64,000 nt of DNA, taken from NCBI RefSeq assembly GCF_000020605.1, contig NC_012781.1:1675501-1739500 (forward strand), read 5' to 3'. Positions 33,687 to 42,126 of the stretch are shown piece after piece. Source of the DNA: Agathobacter rectalis ATCC 33656 (GTDB lineage Bacteria; Bacillota; Clostridia; Lachnospirales; Lachnospiraceae). How positions within the stretch are numbered: the first letter of the stretch is position 1; each line of letters starts with the position of its first letter. Under the pieces are notes generated by a model. The model was not told where the DNA came from. It did not search any database and saw only the letters and a list, made by a program, of their open reading frames with translations. The position numbers and the translations under genes were made by a program.

Positions 33687-35078
33687 TTATTTTGCAGATA
33701 AGAACTCGTCAATACCCTTTGCTGCTGCTTTTCCTGCACCCATGGCAAGAATAACCGTTGCAGCACCTGTTACGGCATCTCCACCTGCAAATACACCCTC
33801 TTTTGAAGTTGCACCTGTATCCTCAGTTGCTACAATACACTTTCTCTTATTTGTATCGAGACCTATTGTTGTAGAGGAAATAAGTGGATTTGGCGATGTA
33901 CCAAGTGACATGATCACTGTATCGCACTCCATCTCATACTCAGAGCCGGCAATCTCAATAGGGCTTCTACGTCCTGATGCATCAGGCTCTCCAAGCTCCA
34001 TCTTGATAAGCTTAACACCCTTAACCCAGCCATTCTCATCAACAAGAATCTCTGTAGGGTTCTCAAGGAGATCAAAGATAACTCCCTCTTCCTTGGCATG
34101 ATGTACTTCCTCTTTACGTGCAGGAAGCTCTGCCTCACTACGTCTGTATACAATGTGTGTCTCTGCACCGAGACGAAGAGCTGTTCTGGCTGCGTCCATG
34201 GCTACGTTTCCACCACCGACAACTACAACCTTTTTACCTTTTGAGATAGGAGTCTCATAACCCTCTTTAAAAGCTTTCATGAGGTTATTTCTTGTAAGGA
34301 ACTCATTAGCAGAAAATACACCGTTGGCCTGCTCTCCAGGGATTCCCATAAATCTTGGAAGTCCTGCTCCCGAACCGATAAATACAGCCTCAAAGCCTTC
34401 TTCCTCCATAAGTTCGTCAATCTTAACTGACTTTCCGATAACTACATTTGTCTCGATTTTAACACCAAGTGCCTTGACATTCTCTACTTCTGCCGCAACA
34501 ACCTTGTCCTTTGGAAGACGAAACTCCGGTATTCCGTAGCTTAATACTCCGCCGGCAGCATGAAGTGCCTCAAAAATAGTTACATCATAGCCAAGCTTTG
34601 CAAGGTCTCCGGCACATGTAAGTCCTGCAGGACCTGAACCGATAACAGCAACCTTTTTGCCGTTTTTCTCTGCGGCTGTCTTTGGCTTGATGCCATTCTC
34701 TCTGGCTGTATCAGCAACAAATCTCTCGAGCTTTCCGATTGAGACAGGATCGCCCTTGAAACCTCTGATACACTTGCCCTCACACTGGCTCTCCTGTGGG
34801 CATACACGTCCACATACAGCAGGAAGTGCTGATGACTCTGAAATAATCTCATAAGCCTTTGTGAAATCACCATTTTTAACCTGCTCAACAAATGCAGGAA
34901 TATTGATAGAAACAGGGCAGCCCTTCATACACTGTGCATTTTTACAGTTTAAGCATCTGCTTGCCTCTGCCATTGCCTCTTCTTTATTGTAGCCGTAGCA
35001 AACCTCTTCAAAGTTTGTGGCACGAACCTTTGGATCCTGCTCTCTGACAGGTACTCTCTTTAATACATCGACTTCCAT
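33687..35078 (-). CDS. nfnB: NfnB: NADPH-binding subunit of ferredoxin:NADP+ oxidoreductase
   Basis: Large subunit of the electron-bifurcating NADH-dependent reduced ferredoxin:NADP+ oxidoreductase, often annotated GltA / glutamate synthase small chain. The 463-aa protein has an N-terminal Cys-rich helical domain binding two [4Fe-4S] clusters ('CLNCKNAQCMKGCPV', 'CGRVCPQESQCEGKC', residues about 40-105). Two Rossmann folds follow: 'VAVIGSGPAGLTCAGDLAKL' for FAD and 'VVVVGGGNVAMDAARTALRL' for NADPH. It ends 'GDAVTGAATVILAMGAGKAA'. Pairing with NfnA, whose stop codon overlaps its ATG (TAATG), rules out a simple glutamate synthase subunit; no gltB-like gene is present. Confidence 0.92.
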   Translation of the reverse strand: MEVDVLKRVPVREQDPKVRATNFEEVCYGYNKEEAMAEASRCLNCKNAQCMKGCPVSINIPAFVEQVKNGDFTKAYEIISESSALPAVCGRVCPQESQCEGKCIRGFKGDPVSIGKLERFVADTARENGIKPKTAAEKNGKKVAVIGSGPAGLTCAGDLAKLGYDVTIFEALHAAGGVLSYGIPEFRLPKDKVVAAEVENVKALGVKIETNVVIGKSVKIDELMEEEGFEAVFIGSGAGLPRFMGIPGEQANGVFSANEFLTRNNLMKAFKEGYETPISKGKKVVVVGGGNVAMDAARTALRLGAETHIVYRRSEAELPARKEEVHHAKEEGVIFDLLENPTEILVDENGWVKGVKLIKMELGEPDASGRRSPIEIAGSEYEMECDTVIMSLGTSPNPLISSTTIGLDTNKRKCIVATEDTGATSKEGVFAGGDAVTGAATVILAMGAGKAAAKGIDEFLSAK

Positions 35079-35968
35079 TATTTGTCACCTCCGCAGTTTC
35101 CGCAGCCACCGTGATGTGTTGCGCCCTCTTCATAGGCAAGCTTAGCTCTGCCTTCCTCAGTCTTATATTGCTGCTGTCTCTTCATAGCCTGATCGAAATC
35201 AACAAGATGTCCGTCGAACTCAGGTCCGTCAACACATGCGAACTTAACCTTTCCGTCCACGATCAGACGGCATGCTCCACACATACCTGTTCCATCAACC
35301 ATGATTGGGTTCATTGAAACAATTGTAGGAATCTCAAGCTTCTTCGTGAGCAGACATGTGAATTTCATCATAATCATAGGTCCGATAGCTACACAGCAGT
35401 CATATGTATTGCCGGCATCAACAAGTGCCTGAAGCTGCTGGCTGCCGTTGCCGTGGAAGCCGTATGAGCCATCATCTGTACAAACATAGAGATTCTTTGC
35501 AACAGCTTTCATCTCATCCTCAAAGAAAAGGATATCCTTATTTCTAAAGCCCATGATGACATCAGCATCCACACCATGCTCTTTAAGCCACTTAACCTGT
35601 GGATATACAGGAGCTGTACCAAGACCTCCTGCGATAAATACGATGTGCTTTTTCTTTGTCTCCTCGAGGTTATCCTCCTGACAAAGCTCTGATGGACAGC
35701 CGAGTGGTCCGACGAAATCCTCTAATGAATCTCCCTCATTAAGAGCCATCATTCTCTCTGTTCCTGCACCGATAGTCTGTACTACGATAGTAACAGTCTC
35801 TTTTTCCCTGTCATAATCACAGATGGTAAGTGGGATTCTCTCTCCTACCTCATCTGTCTTTGCGATGATAAACTGACCAGGCAGACACTCTTTTGCAACT
35901 CGTGGTGCCTTTATATCCATAAGGATAATATTGTCAGCCAATTTTTCTTTTCGAACTATTGGATACAT
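35078..35968 (-). CDS. nfnA: NfnA: FAD/NADH subunit of ferredoxin:NADP+ oxidoreductase
   Basis: Small subunit of NfnAB, balancing NADH, NADPH and ferredoxin in anaerobes. The 296-aa protein has an FAD-binding barrel ('RIPLTICDYDREKETVTIVV'), an NAD domain ('IVFIAGGLGTAPVYPQVKWL'), and a C-terminal [2Fe-2S] site ('GTGMCGACRLIVDGKVKFAC' then VDGPEFDGHLVDF). The tail 'HHGGCGNCGGDK' adds a CxxC after His residues and extends beyond the usual family end. GGAGGAAG precedes the ATG. It is the first gene of the nfnA-nfnB pair. Confidence 0.92.
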   Translation of the reverse strand: MYPIVRKEKLADNIILMDIKAPRVAKECLPGQFIIAKTDEVGERIPLTICDYDREKETVTIVVQTIGAGTERMMALNEGDSLEDFVGPLGCPSELCQEDNLEETKKKHIVFIAGGLGTAPVYPQVKWLKEHGVDADVIMGFRNKDILFFEDEMKAVAKNLYVCTDDGSYGFHGNGSQQLQALVDAGNTYDCCVAIGPMIMMKFTCLLTKKLEIPTIVSMNPIMVDGTGMCGACRLIVDGKVKFACVDGPEFDGHLVDFDQAMKRQQQYKTEEGRAKLAYEEGATHHGGCGNCGGDK

Positions 35969-36039
35969 AGTCTTCCTCCTAGTTAAATCTTATCTCATTA
36001 CATAGGTAATCTGATACTCAATTATTTCATACTTTTTTA

Positions 36040-36068
36040 ATTTTAAATGAAATGATATAATTTTTCAA
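36040..36068 (-). promoter_or_regulatory. Predicted nfnAB promoter
   Basis: -35 TTGAAA (36063-36068) and -10 TAAAAT (36040-36045), each 5/6, with a 17-base spacer. It lies about 70 bases upstream of nfnA. Confidence 0.6.
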
Positions 36069-36153
36069 TATATTTCTTTAGATATTCCATAAAAATATGT
36101 TATATGCTTATGAAATTGTGTTATCTTCTGACATTCGTCCGGTACTTTATATC

Positions 36154-36195
36154 AAAAACAGGAACCAATTCATGCAAAAAATGAACCGGTTCCTG
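36154..36195 (-). terminator. Terminator of the CobW/P47K gene pair
   Basis: CAGGAACCAATTCAT (36159-36173) pairs with ATGAACCGGTTCCTG (36181-36195) with two G-U-type positions and a 7-nt loop, followed on the minus strand by TTTTT. It lies just after the stop of the 36209-37153 gene. Confidence 0.85.
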
Positions 36196-36208
36196 TATTT
36201 ATCAGCTT

Positions 36209-37153
36209 TTATGAGAAGTATACAAGCTCATCCTGCGGCTTCTCGGCAGGCTCGATGGAAACCGGATAAAGCACCGGTCCCTTTCCCTTGTACTCTCTTG
36301 CAAACTCCACATGCACCCTTGCGGTGATGGTAATCCACGATTTGTGAGGAATACTGCTCTCATCCTCATACTTGCACTTAAAGCCTATAAAGGTCACGTC
36401 CTCTATACAGCAGGTCATCGCAAACCTGCCCGGTACCATAACACCCTTTCTAAGCTTATCAGGATTGTATACAAGAGCAAGAAATTTGACAACCTTGCCA
36501 TCGTACTTCTTGTAATTCTCCATGGCATCCATATACCAGATGGCATAATCTGCATCTGAAAGCTCAATCACATCCTGATTTATATCAAACGGCAGTTCCT
36601 CCGGACGCTCATCAATAGTACCGTCCTTGCGTTCGTAGACTATCTGGGCTTTGCGGTTGATATTCTTTATGGTGCGCCTTAGGTGTCCTCTGTCTGTATC
36701 ATCGTCCGTCCTGTTAAATATGACAACATCACTCGCAAATACCTGTTCCTGCATCATCGCGCGCATATTGTTCATATAAAGGTCAAATGTAGTGGAATCA
36801 ACTGTGGCAAGCGACTGCACGATAACCCAGCCCTTTGGCAGCTCAGCCTCTATTATTTTATCAATGCCCCATGTGCCGTTGTACTCGATAAACACCTGTT
36901 CAGGCAAATACTGCATGTTGAGCTCATTCAGCTTTGCAGCTGCGAACTCATCCTCCGAGTCGATCTCTGCAACCTGGATATTGGCAGCCTTTAGCTTATC
37001 CATATCATACTCCACATCACCATCCTCGCACATAATGATAAGCCCCTTTGAGCCATTAGCAAAATCATTCTCGAAAATGGTATCCTTAATCAGTGAAGTC
37101 TTGCCACTGTCCATGAATCCGGTAAATAAATATACTGGAATCTCTTCAGCCAT
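36209..37153 (-). CDS. CobW/P47K GTPase fused to TIGR03943/YcgQ-like C-terminal domain
   Basis: A 314-aa G3E-type GTPase probably acting in metal handling. The N-terminal domain has P-loop 'LFTGFMDSGKTSLIKDTIF' and guanine-specificity motif NRTD ('DVVIFNRTDDDTDRG', about 158-172). It lacks the CxCC metal-binding motif that CobW proteins usually carry. The C-terminal part (about 225-314), with 'GRFAMTCCIEDVTFIGFKCK' and 'KSWITITARVHVEF', resembles the soluble OB-like domain of the TIGR03943/DUF1980 (YcgQ) family. I know that domain from permease-associated metal proteins. It follows the His-rich CobW gene by 45 bases and ends at a strong terminator. Confidence 0.75.
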   Translation of the reverse strand: MAEEIPVYLFTGFMDSGKTSLIKDTIFENDFANGSKGLIIMCEDGDVEYDMDKLKAANIQVAEIDSEDEFAAAKLNELNMQYLPEQVFIEYNGTWGIDKIIEAELPKGWVIVQSLATVDSTTFDLYMNNMRAMMQEQVFASDVVIFNRTDDDTDRGHLRRTIKNINRKAQIVYERKDGTIDERPEELPFDINQDVIELSDADYAIWYMDAMENYKKYDGKVVKFLALVYNPDKLRKGVMVPGRFAMTCCIEDVTFIGFKCKYEDESSIPHKSWITITARVHVEFAREYKGKGPVLYPVSIEPAEKPQDELVYFS

Positions 37154-37198
37154 TTTGTTAGTTCCTTTCTGATTATTGTGTAACTATATTAAATACAT

Positions 37199-38308
37199 TT
37201 AAGCAAGTCCGAAAAGCTCTTCAAGCTCATGCTCGTGGATATCTGTTCCGATAACAACTATACGTCCTGTATAGTCAGGCTCGCCATCACGAATCTCGTA
37301 CTCGCCCGGAACCATATCAAAGTAAATCCACTTGCCGTCTGTGCCCTCTACCATGCCCTTTGAACGAAGAATCTTGTCATCTTCCACAAACTGCTTAAGG
37401 ATTTCTTCGAGCTTAGCGCGCTCAAACTTGTGAGGTGTCTCCTTGCCCCAGCTTGTAAATACATCATCAGCATGATGATGTCCGTGCTCATGCTCATGGT
37501 CATGACAGCCACAGGTGCAGCCCTCGCCATGCTCGTGGTGATGCTCGTGCTCGTCATGGTCGTGATGGTGCTCATGCTCATCATGGTCGTGGTGATGCTC
37601 ATGCTCATCATGGTCATGGTGATGCTCATGCTCATCATGGTCATGGTGATGATGATGCTCTGCCTCATCCTGTGCATGGCGTGCCTCAGCAAGCACCTTC
37701 ATCTCGAGATTGTCCTGACCTTCCATAGTCTTAAGAATCTGCTCTCCTTTAATAGCATCCCAATCAGTAGTGATAACTGAAGCCTTTGGATTTAAAGCCT
37801 GAATCTGCTTTACACAAAACTCAAGCTGCTCAGGTGTAGCATTCTGGCTGCGACTTAAGATCACTGTTGTGGCATACTCTATCTGATTGTTGAAAAACTC
37901 ACCGAAAGCCTTCATCTGCTTGCTTGCCTTAAGTGCATTTACCACTGTAACAAGTGCATTAAGCTTGACCGGCTGTTCTTTTTCGATATCTATAACAGAT
38001 TTCATGACATCTGATAATTTACCCACGCCGGAAGGCTCGATTAAGATACGGTCAGGATGATACTTAGTAATAACCTCATTTAAGTTCTTACCAAAATCAC
38101 CAACCAGTGAACAGCAGATACAGCCTGAGTTCATCTCAGTAATCTGAATGCCGGCATCCTTTAAAAAGCCACCGTCTATACCAACCTCACCGAACTCATT
38201 CTCTATGAGAACTATCTGCTCACCCTTAAAAGCCTCATCTATCATTTTCTTGATAAATGTAGTCTTTCCAGCTCCAAGGAAACCTGAAATAATGTCAATT
38301 TTTGTCAT
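37199..38308 (-). CDS. CobW/ZNG1-like metallochaperone GTPase with His-rich repeat
   Basis: A 369-aa G3E GTPase of the CobW/YeiR/P47K group. P-loop 'ISGFLGAGKTTFIKKMI' (about 8-24), 'IENEFGEVGIDG' (switch), and the metal-binding CxCC in 'NSGCICCSLVGDF' (63-66) are clear. A His/Asp/Glu-rich stretch (218-279) holds four near-identical 9-residue units (DHDEHEHHH) and a CTCGC cluster, likely a zinc or nickel buffer. The usual NKxD guanine motif reads 'LSRSQNAT' here, so base specificity may be altered. The C-terminal domain includes 'LEEILKQFVEDDKILRSKGM' and 'TGRIVVIGTDIHEHELE'. Probably transcribed from its own promoter with the P47K gene. Confidence 0.88.
   Translation of the reverse strand: MTKIDIISGFLGAGKTTFIKKMIDEAFKGEQIVLIENEFGEVGIDGGFLKDAGIQITEMNSGCICCSLVGDFGKNLNEVITKYHPDRILIEPSGVGKLSDVMKSVIDIEKEQPVKLNALVTVVNALKASKQMKAFGEFFNNQIEYATTVILSRSQNATPEQLEFCVKQIQALNPKASVITTDWDAIKGEQILKTMEGQDNLEMKVLAEARHAQDEAEHHHHHDHDEHEHHHDHDEHEHHHDHDEHEHHHDHDEHEHHHEHGEGCTCGCHDHEHEHGHHHADDVFTSWGKETPHKFERAKLEEILKQFVEDDKILRSKGMVEGTDGKWIYFDMVPGEYEIRDGEPDYTGRIVVIGTDIHEHELEELFGLA
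37472..37657. repeat. His-rich coding tandem repeat (27-nt units)
   Basis: Inside the CobW gene, four near-perfect 27-nt units encode DHDEHEHHH-type peptides, flanked by more His-rich sequence and a CTCGC cluster. The nucleotide identity between units suggests recent duplication and likely copy-number variation between strains. Confidence 0.85.
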
Positions 38309-38341
38309 TGTAATTCACTCCTTTTCTTTTCACTAAGTCCT

Positions 38342-38370
38342 ATTTTACTAGCAATAATACAAATATGCAA
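38342..38370 (-). promoter_or_regulatory. Predicted promoter of the CobW gene pair
   Basis: -35 TTGCAT (38365-38370) and -10 TAAAAT (38342-38347) with a 17-base spacer, about 30 bases before the ATG. No obvious Zur-box palindrome was seen. Confidence 0.5.
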
Positions 38371-38407
38371 ATTAAATTTTTATTATTAAATTATGTTGAC
38401 ACATAAC

Positions 38408-38433
38408 AAAAGAACTACCGCACGCGGTAGTCC
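38408..38433 (-). terminator. Terminator after rpsU
   Basis: ACTACCG / CGGTAGT (38414-38431) forms a 7-bp stem with CACG loop, extendable by flanking pairs, followed on the minus strand by TTTTG. It lies 14 bases beyond the rpsU stop. Confidence 0.7.
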
Positions 38434-38444
38434 TCTCTAATACA

Positions 38445-38621
38445 TTAATTGTATTTTCTTTTTCTAGCTGCTTCAGATTTCTTCTTACGCTTTACGCTTG
38501 GTTTCTCGTAATGCTCACGCTTACGGATCTCCTGCTGGATGCCTGCTTTTGCACAGTTTCTCTTGAATCTGCGTAATGCGCTATCTAAAGTCTCGTTTTC
38601 TTTAACTATTACACTAGACAT
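38445..38621 (-). CDS. rpsU: 30S ribosomal protein S21
   Basis: A 58-aa basic protein found by direct translation of the minus strand. It starts '[20 protein letters not shown]' and continues with '[20 protein letters not shown]', then a Lys/Arg-rich tail ending KRKYN. This is the full-length S21 pattern. S21 sits on the 30S platform and helps initiation. GGGAGG lies 14 bases before the ATG and AGG lies closer. It has its own promoter and terminator, so it is monocistronic. The usual gatB/yqeY-like neighbour is absent. Confidence 0.96.
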   Translation of the reverse strand: MSSVIVKENETLDSALRRFKRNCAKAGIQQEIRKREHYEKPSVKRKKKSEAARKRKYN

Positions 38622-38699
38622 AACCTAAAACCTAACCTCCCTCCAGTTGTGTATTGTGCATCAACTGTTAGGTATCTATACTTAATTGCACTAACATGT

Positions 38700-38727
38700 A
38701 TTTTATCAAAATATCCGGATTTGTCAA
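38700..38727 (-). promoter_or_regulatory. Strong rpsU promoter, -35 inside a terminator loop
   Basis: -35 TTGACA (38722-38727, perfect) and -10 TAAAAT (38700-38705, 5/6) with a 16-base spacer. The -35 lies in the loop of the upstream gene's terminator hairpin, and the spacer lies in its right arm on the minus strand. Confidence 0.8.
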
Positions 38728-38745
38728 GATAAATCCGGATATTTT
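38708..38745. terminator. Terminator of the chemoreceptor gene overlapping the rpsU promoter
   Basis: A perfect 15-bp inverted repeat: AAAATATCCGGATTT (38708-38722) and AAATCCGGATATTTT (38731-38745), loop 8 nt. T-runs follow on both strands. It should end the SBP-chemoreceptor transcript coming from the right. Confidence 0.85.
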
Positions 38746-38799
38746 TTCAAGAAATTATTATTTTAATTATATCAGGTAAAACATCACTCCAAAATGACT

Positions 38800-40689
38800 C
38801 TAATCAAGCTTGATAAAGATTGATGTTTCTTTTTTCAGCGAATCTGCAATCTCATAGTTTTCATCCATCTTGTGTGAGATATTGTCCATATCCTCAACAA
38901 TAAGCTGTGTACTGTCAGCCGCTGAAACCACTCCGTTCACACCCTCATTTATAGCATGTGATATGGTGTTGATTGAAGAAGAAATCTCAAGCATGGACTG
39001 CTTCAGTGAATCAGTCTTCTCCTTGAAATCAGTCATGGTACCCTCAATGAATGAAGCCTTGTCGTTGTACTCCACACCGGACTCAACAAATCTCTCAAAC
39101 TCCGGAAGAATCGAATCATTAATATAGCTGACAAGACCATTGGCGTTGTCAGAAAGATTGTTAACCGAATTGGTAACTACCGCATTGATACGCTGGATAT
39201 TGTTGGCTGCCTCCTGGCTGGCTGCAGCAAGCTGGCTGATCTCACTGGCTACAACCGCAAAACCTCTGCCTGCCTCTCCTGCCCTTGCTGCCTCAATAGA
39301 AGCATTTAATGCCAGCAGATTGGTCTGACTTGCAATGTTTAAAATATCATTGGTAAGTGAATTGACCTGCTTTACGCTGTTGCTATCCTCAATAGCCTTC
39401 TGCAATACCTCGAGAATCTCCGAAACCTTCCTGTCTGTTGACTCCATGTTTGTACGTGCAACAGACTCCATTGACTGTGCATGGGCCTTCATATCCTTGG
39501 TGTATCCGGTCAGTTCATCTGTCTTTTCAGCAATAAGCTCAACCTCTTTTGCCACATTATCTGTGTTGGTATTGATAACAGATGCATTTTCAGAGATATC
39601 CTGCATGGTAGCAGACAGCTCCTCTGTTAAAGCCGAAAGATCGGACACACTGCTGTTGCTTGTCTGAACACTCTGACGCACATCATCAACAACCCTCTCC
39701 ATCCTGGCCGAGTTGGTGACAACAGCCTTGAATATAGCCTGCAGCTTTGTCATAAAGACATTGATGCCCTTGCCTACGGCGTCAACCTCAGCATTGTTGA
39801 TAGGAGTAACCCTCTGTGTCAAATCGCCCTTCTTGTTATCAATATTGACTATGATGCCGTTGATTTCCTTCTGTGTACGAAGCAGAGGCTTGATAACCAT
39901 GGTGACAACAGCAAAAACAACAAACAGTAATGCAATTATACTTACTGCAATAGTAAATGTACATGTGACAACAGATGCGCGATAAGTACTTTCGAGGCTC
40001 TTTCTCTCCTCCTGTGTAACAGAATTGACATGCTCACGCATTGACGAAATAGCTTTTTCAATGTTATTAGTATATTTTGCAATAGAGCCATTTGCCGTTT
40101 TATACGCTTCCTCGTTTTTACCGGCGGCAGAATAGGCCATTACATTGCCACACTCCTTGACCAGGCTTGTATAGTTTTCACAGATAATTCTATAGTTTCT
40201 CTTGGTCTCCAAGGTTACATAAGGATTATAATCATCAAGGAGCTGCTTTAGCTTTTCCTCGTGATTTCTCACTTCACTTACAATATCAATCATTGATGAT
40301 AGATCTGTCGATATAATATGAGACAGTGCCAGTGTATGAATATTCACGGTCTCCATCTCAATATCATTAAGCATCTCCGTGCCAACCATTGAGGTGTCCA
40401 CAATCTGAGAAGCCGCATCATTTACCTTTGATAAATTTTTAAGAGATAAGCCACTTGAAATAACACTTACAAAGCCTACAATGAAAACAGGAATAAGTAT
40501 CAATTTTGTACTTAACTTTTTCTTTCCCTTGATCTTTGGTTTGTTATTAACCTTTTGAGCTTTTTTTGTGTTGAGAGTTTTTTTAACTTTTGGTGCTTTT
40601 GCAGGATTTGCTGCTTTTGCTTTCACCTTTTTTTGTTTTACTGCGCTATTTTTAACAGCGGCTTTACTTTTTTTTGAATCTAATTTCAT
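38800..40689 (-). CDS. Methyl-accepting chemotaxis protein with Lys/Ala-rich N-terminal extension
   Basis: A 629-aa transmembrane chemoreceptor. Unusually, about 60 residues of Lys/Ala repeat sequence ([20 protein letters not shown] and similar) come before the first membrane helix (about 63-83). A helical extracytoplasmic sensor of about 150 residues follows, resembling 4HB. A second helix (about 237-262), HAMP, and a signalling domain with the hairpin tip '[17 protein letters not shown]' complete it. The gene starts 13 bases after a sugar-type binding lipoprotein, which suggests that the bound protein is its ligand carrier. No C-terminal CheR-tether pentapeptide is visible. Confidence 0.92.
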   Translation of the reverse strand: MKLDSKKSKAAVKNSAVKQKKVKAKAANPAKAPKVKKTLNTKKAQKVNNKPKIKGKKKLSTKLILIPVFIVGFVSVISSGLSLKNLSKVNDAASQIVDTSMVGTEMLNDIEMETVNIHTLALSHIISTDLSSMIDIVSEVRNHEEKLKQLLDDYNPYVTLETKRNYRIICENYTSLVKECGNVMAYSAAGKNEEAYKTANGSIAKYTNNIEKAISSMREHVNSVTQEERKSLESTYRASVVTCTFTIAVSIIALLFVVFAVVTMVIKPLLRTQKEINGIIVNIDNKKGDLTQRVTPINNAEVDAVGKGINVFMTKLQAIFKAVVTNSARMERVVDDVRQSVQTSNSSVSDLSALTEELSATMQDISENASVINTNTDNVAKEVELIAEKTDELTGYTKDMKAHAQSMESVARTNMESTDRKVSEILEVLQKAIEDSNSVKQVNSLTNDILNIASQTNLLALNASIEAARAGEAGRGFAVVASEISQLAAASQEAANNIQRINAVVTNSVNNLSDNANGLVSYINDSILPEFERFVESGVEYNDKASFIEGTMTDFKEKTDSLKQSMLEISSSINTISHAINEGVNGVVSAADSTQLIVEDMDNISHKMDENYEIADSLKKETSIFIKLD

Positions 40690-40702
40690 GTTATATACCC
40701 CT

Positions 40703-41974
40703 CTACTCAGCTACAGATTGTGTTATCCCCGCAACAAGATTATCCATTATCTCCTGAAGATCTGTATTATCAGGATTACCGGCCGCCATTTTTTCGCCAA
40801 ACTCCGTCGCAGCATCCCAGTAAGAATTTCCAACTCTTTGGAGCTTTCCGTACTGTGCCTGATCCATAACAGCCATAATAGCAGGAACCTTTTTGACCGC
40901 ATCATCTGCGGCTGCCGCTTTATTGGCAGGGCCTACATTCTTCATCTCAAAGCGGAGCTTCTGGTTATCCTCGTTTGTAAACCACTGGGCAAGCTTATTT
41001 GCCCACTCAGGATACTTGGTGTATGCATTTACAGCCATATATTTATAACCTTTAAACGATGACATCTGAATCTGCTGTCCGGCACATGTGTATGTAGGCA
41101 GCTTTACAGCACCATAATCATCGCCCCATAATTCCTTGATTTTTGCTGCATTCCAGCATCCGCTGACACCGGCAATAATACTTCCGTCCTGTACTCCTGC
41201 AATAAAATCGTCCTGTACACAGTTCTTAAAGCCCGGCTTAGCCGCAATATCAAGCATAGCCTGTGCTATATCAACACCCTTGATGTCCGTGATGATAGCA
41301 TTCCAGTTGCAGTGGTTTGTCACACCATCATCATTCACGCCAAAATCAAGCCCTGTATTTCCAAAAAATGAATACAGATACCAGCCTGAGCTCCAGTCCA
41401 TAGTCAAGTACTTACCATTTGCCCCTGCAATGTCGAGCATGCCATCAAGCGTAGCCACATCGCTGTCTGAGAAATAATTCTTATTGTAATACATAAAATA
41501 TCCATTGTCAGCGGTCAGCGGATATCCATATAATTTGCCATCGATAGTGGCAGCCTCAACCGCACTTTCATCGTTAGCCTTTTTAACGGCATCCACATCC
41601 TCTATCTCATAAAGAGCGCCTCCCGCTACCATAGAAGTTATCTGGTCATCCGCTATAGGGAATACATCCGCACCATTATGCACATTTGATAATATATTAT
41701 CTCTGGCATCAGAATCCTCTGACTCCTCGATAATTATATTAAAATCAGTTCCTTTATTAGCCTCCTTGAAGCTTTCAATCATCTGTGTAGTAATATCCAC
41801 ATCATCCTTCGAACACCACACATGCATCTTTACTTCCTTATTCTTCGCTTTATCCGAAGAATTCTCCGTCGTACCCACCTGAGTATTGTCATGTGATTTA
41901 TTTGATACTCCGCATCCTGTAAGTAATGAAACCCCCATGGCAGCCACAAGTGTTGCAGCTATTAACCTCTTCAT
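40703..41974 (-). CDS. Extracellular solute-binding lipoprotein, sugar ABC type
   Basis: A 423-aa lipoprotein with signal peptide '[20 protein letters not shown]' and lipobox LLTGC (Cys21). The mature protein resembles family 1 (maltose/oligosaccharide-type) solute-binding proteins: '[20 protein letters not shown]', '[20 protein letters not shown]', '[20 protein letters not shown]', '[13 protein letters not shown]'. No ABC permease or ATPase gene is adjacent. The only partner is the downstream chemoreceptor, so it may serve sensing instead of, or in addition to, uptake. The ligand is unknown. Confidence 0.88.
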   Translation of the reverse strand: MKRLIAATLVAAMGVSLLTGCGVSNKSHDNTQVGTTENSSDKAKNKEVKMHVWCSKDDVDITTQMIESFKEANKGTDFNIIIEESEDSDARDNILSNVHNGADVFPIADDQITSMVAGGALYEIEDVDAVKKANDESAVEAATIDGKLYGYPLTADNGYFMYYNKNYFSDSDVATLDGMLDIAGANGKYLTMDWSSGWYLYSFFGNTGLDFGVNDDGVTNHCNWNAIITDIKGVDIAQAMLDIAAKPGFKNCVQDDFIAGVQDGSIIAGVSGCWNAAKIKELWGDDYGAVKLPTYTCAGQQIQMSSFKGYKYMAVNAYTKYPEWANKLAQWFTNEDNQKLRFEMKNVGPANKAAAADDAVKKVPAIMAVMDQAQYGKLQRVGNSYWDAATEFGEKMAAGNPDNTDLQEIMDNLVAGITQSVAE

Positions 41975-42040
41975 ACATATTCATCCTTTCAGTTTATTCT
42001 CAATTTATAATTTAGTACAATTTTACCATACTTTCACAAA

Positions 42041-42089
42041 AAAAAATAGGTCTAATTTGATTTTTTTAACAAATTTAGACCTATTTTTT
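42041..42089. terminator. Terminator after alaS (bidirectional)
   Basis: AAAAAATAGGTCTAATTTG (42041-42059) pairs with CAAATTTAGACCTATTTTTT (42070-42089) with one bulge. Flanking A/T runs favour function on either strand. It lies between the alaS stop and the SBP gene start. Confidence 0.88.
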
Positions 42090-42126
42090 AAAAGATGCAT
42101 TTTAAAGCACTATATAAGCTTTTTTG

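Noticed and set aside
33687-35078. Glutamate synthase small subunit (gltD)
   Set aside because: The sequence resembles GltD, but it is paired with an NfnA-type subunit through a 1-base overlap and no large glutamate synthase subunit is present, so NfnB fits better.
37430-37780. Plus-strand ORF rich in Met/Val opposite the CobW His repeat
   Set aside because: It is an artefact of the His-repeat codons read in antisense; no SD and no family pattern.
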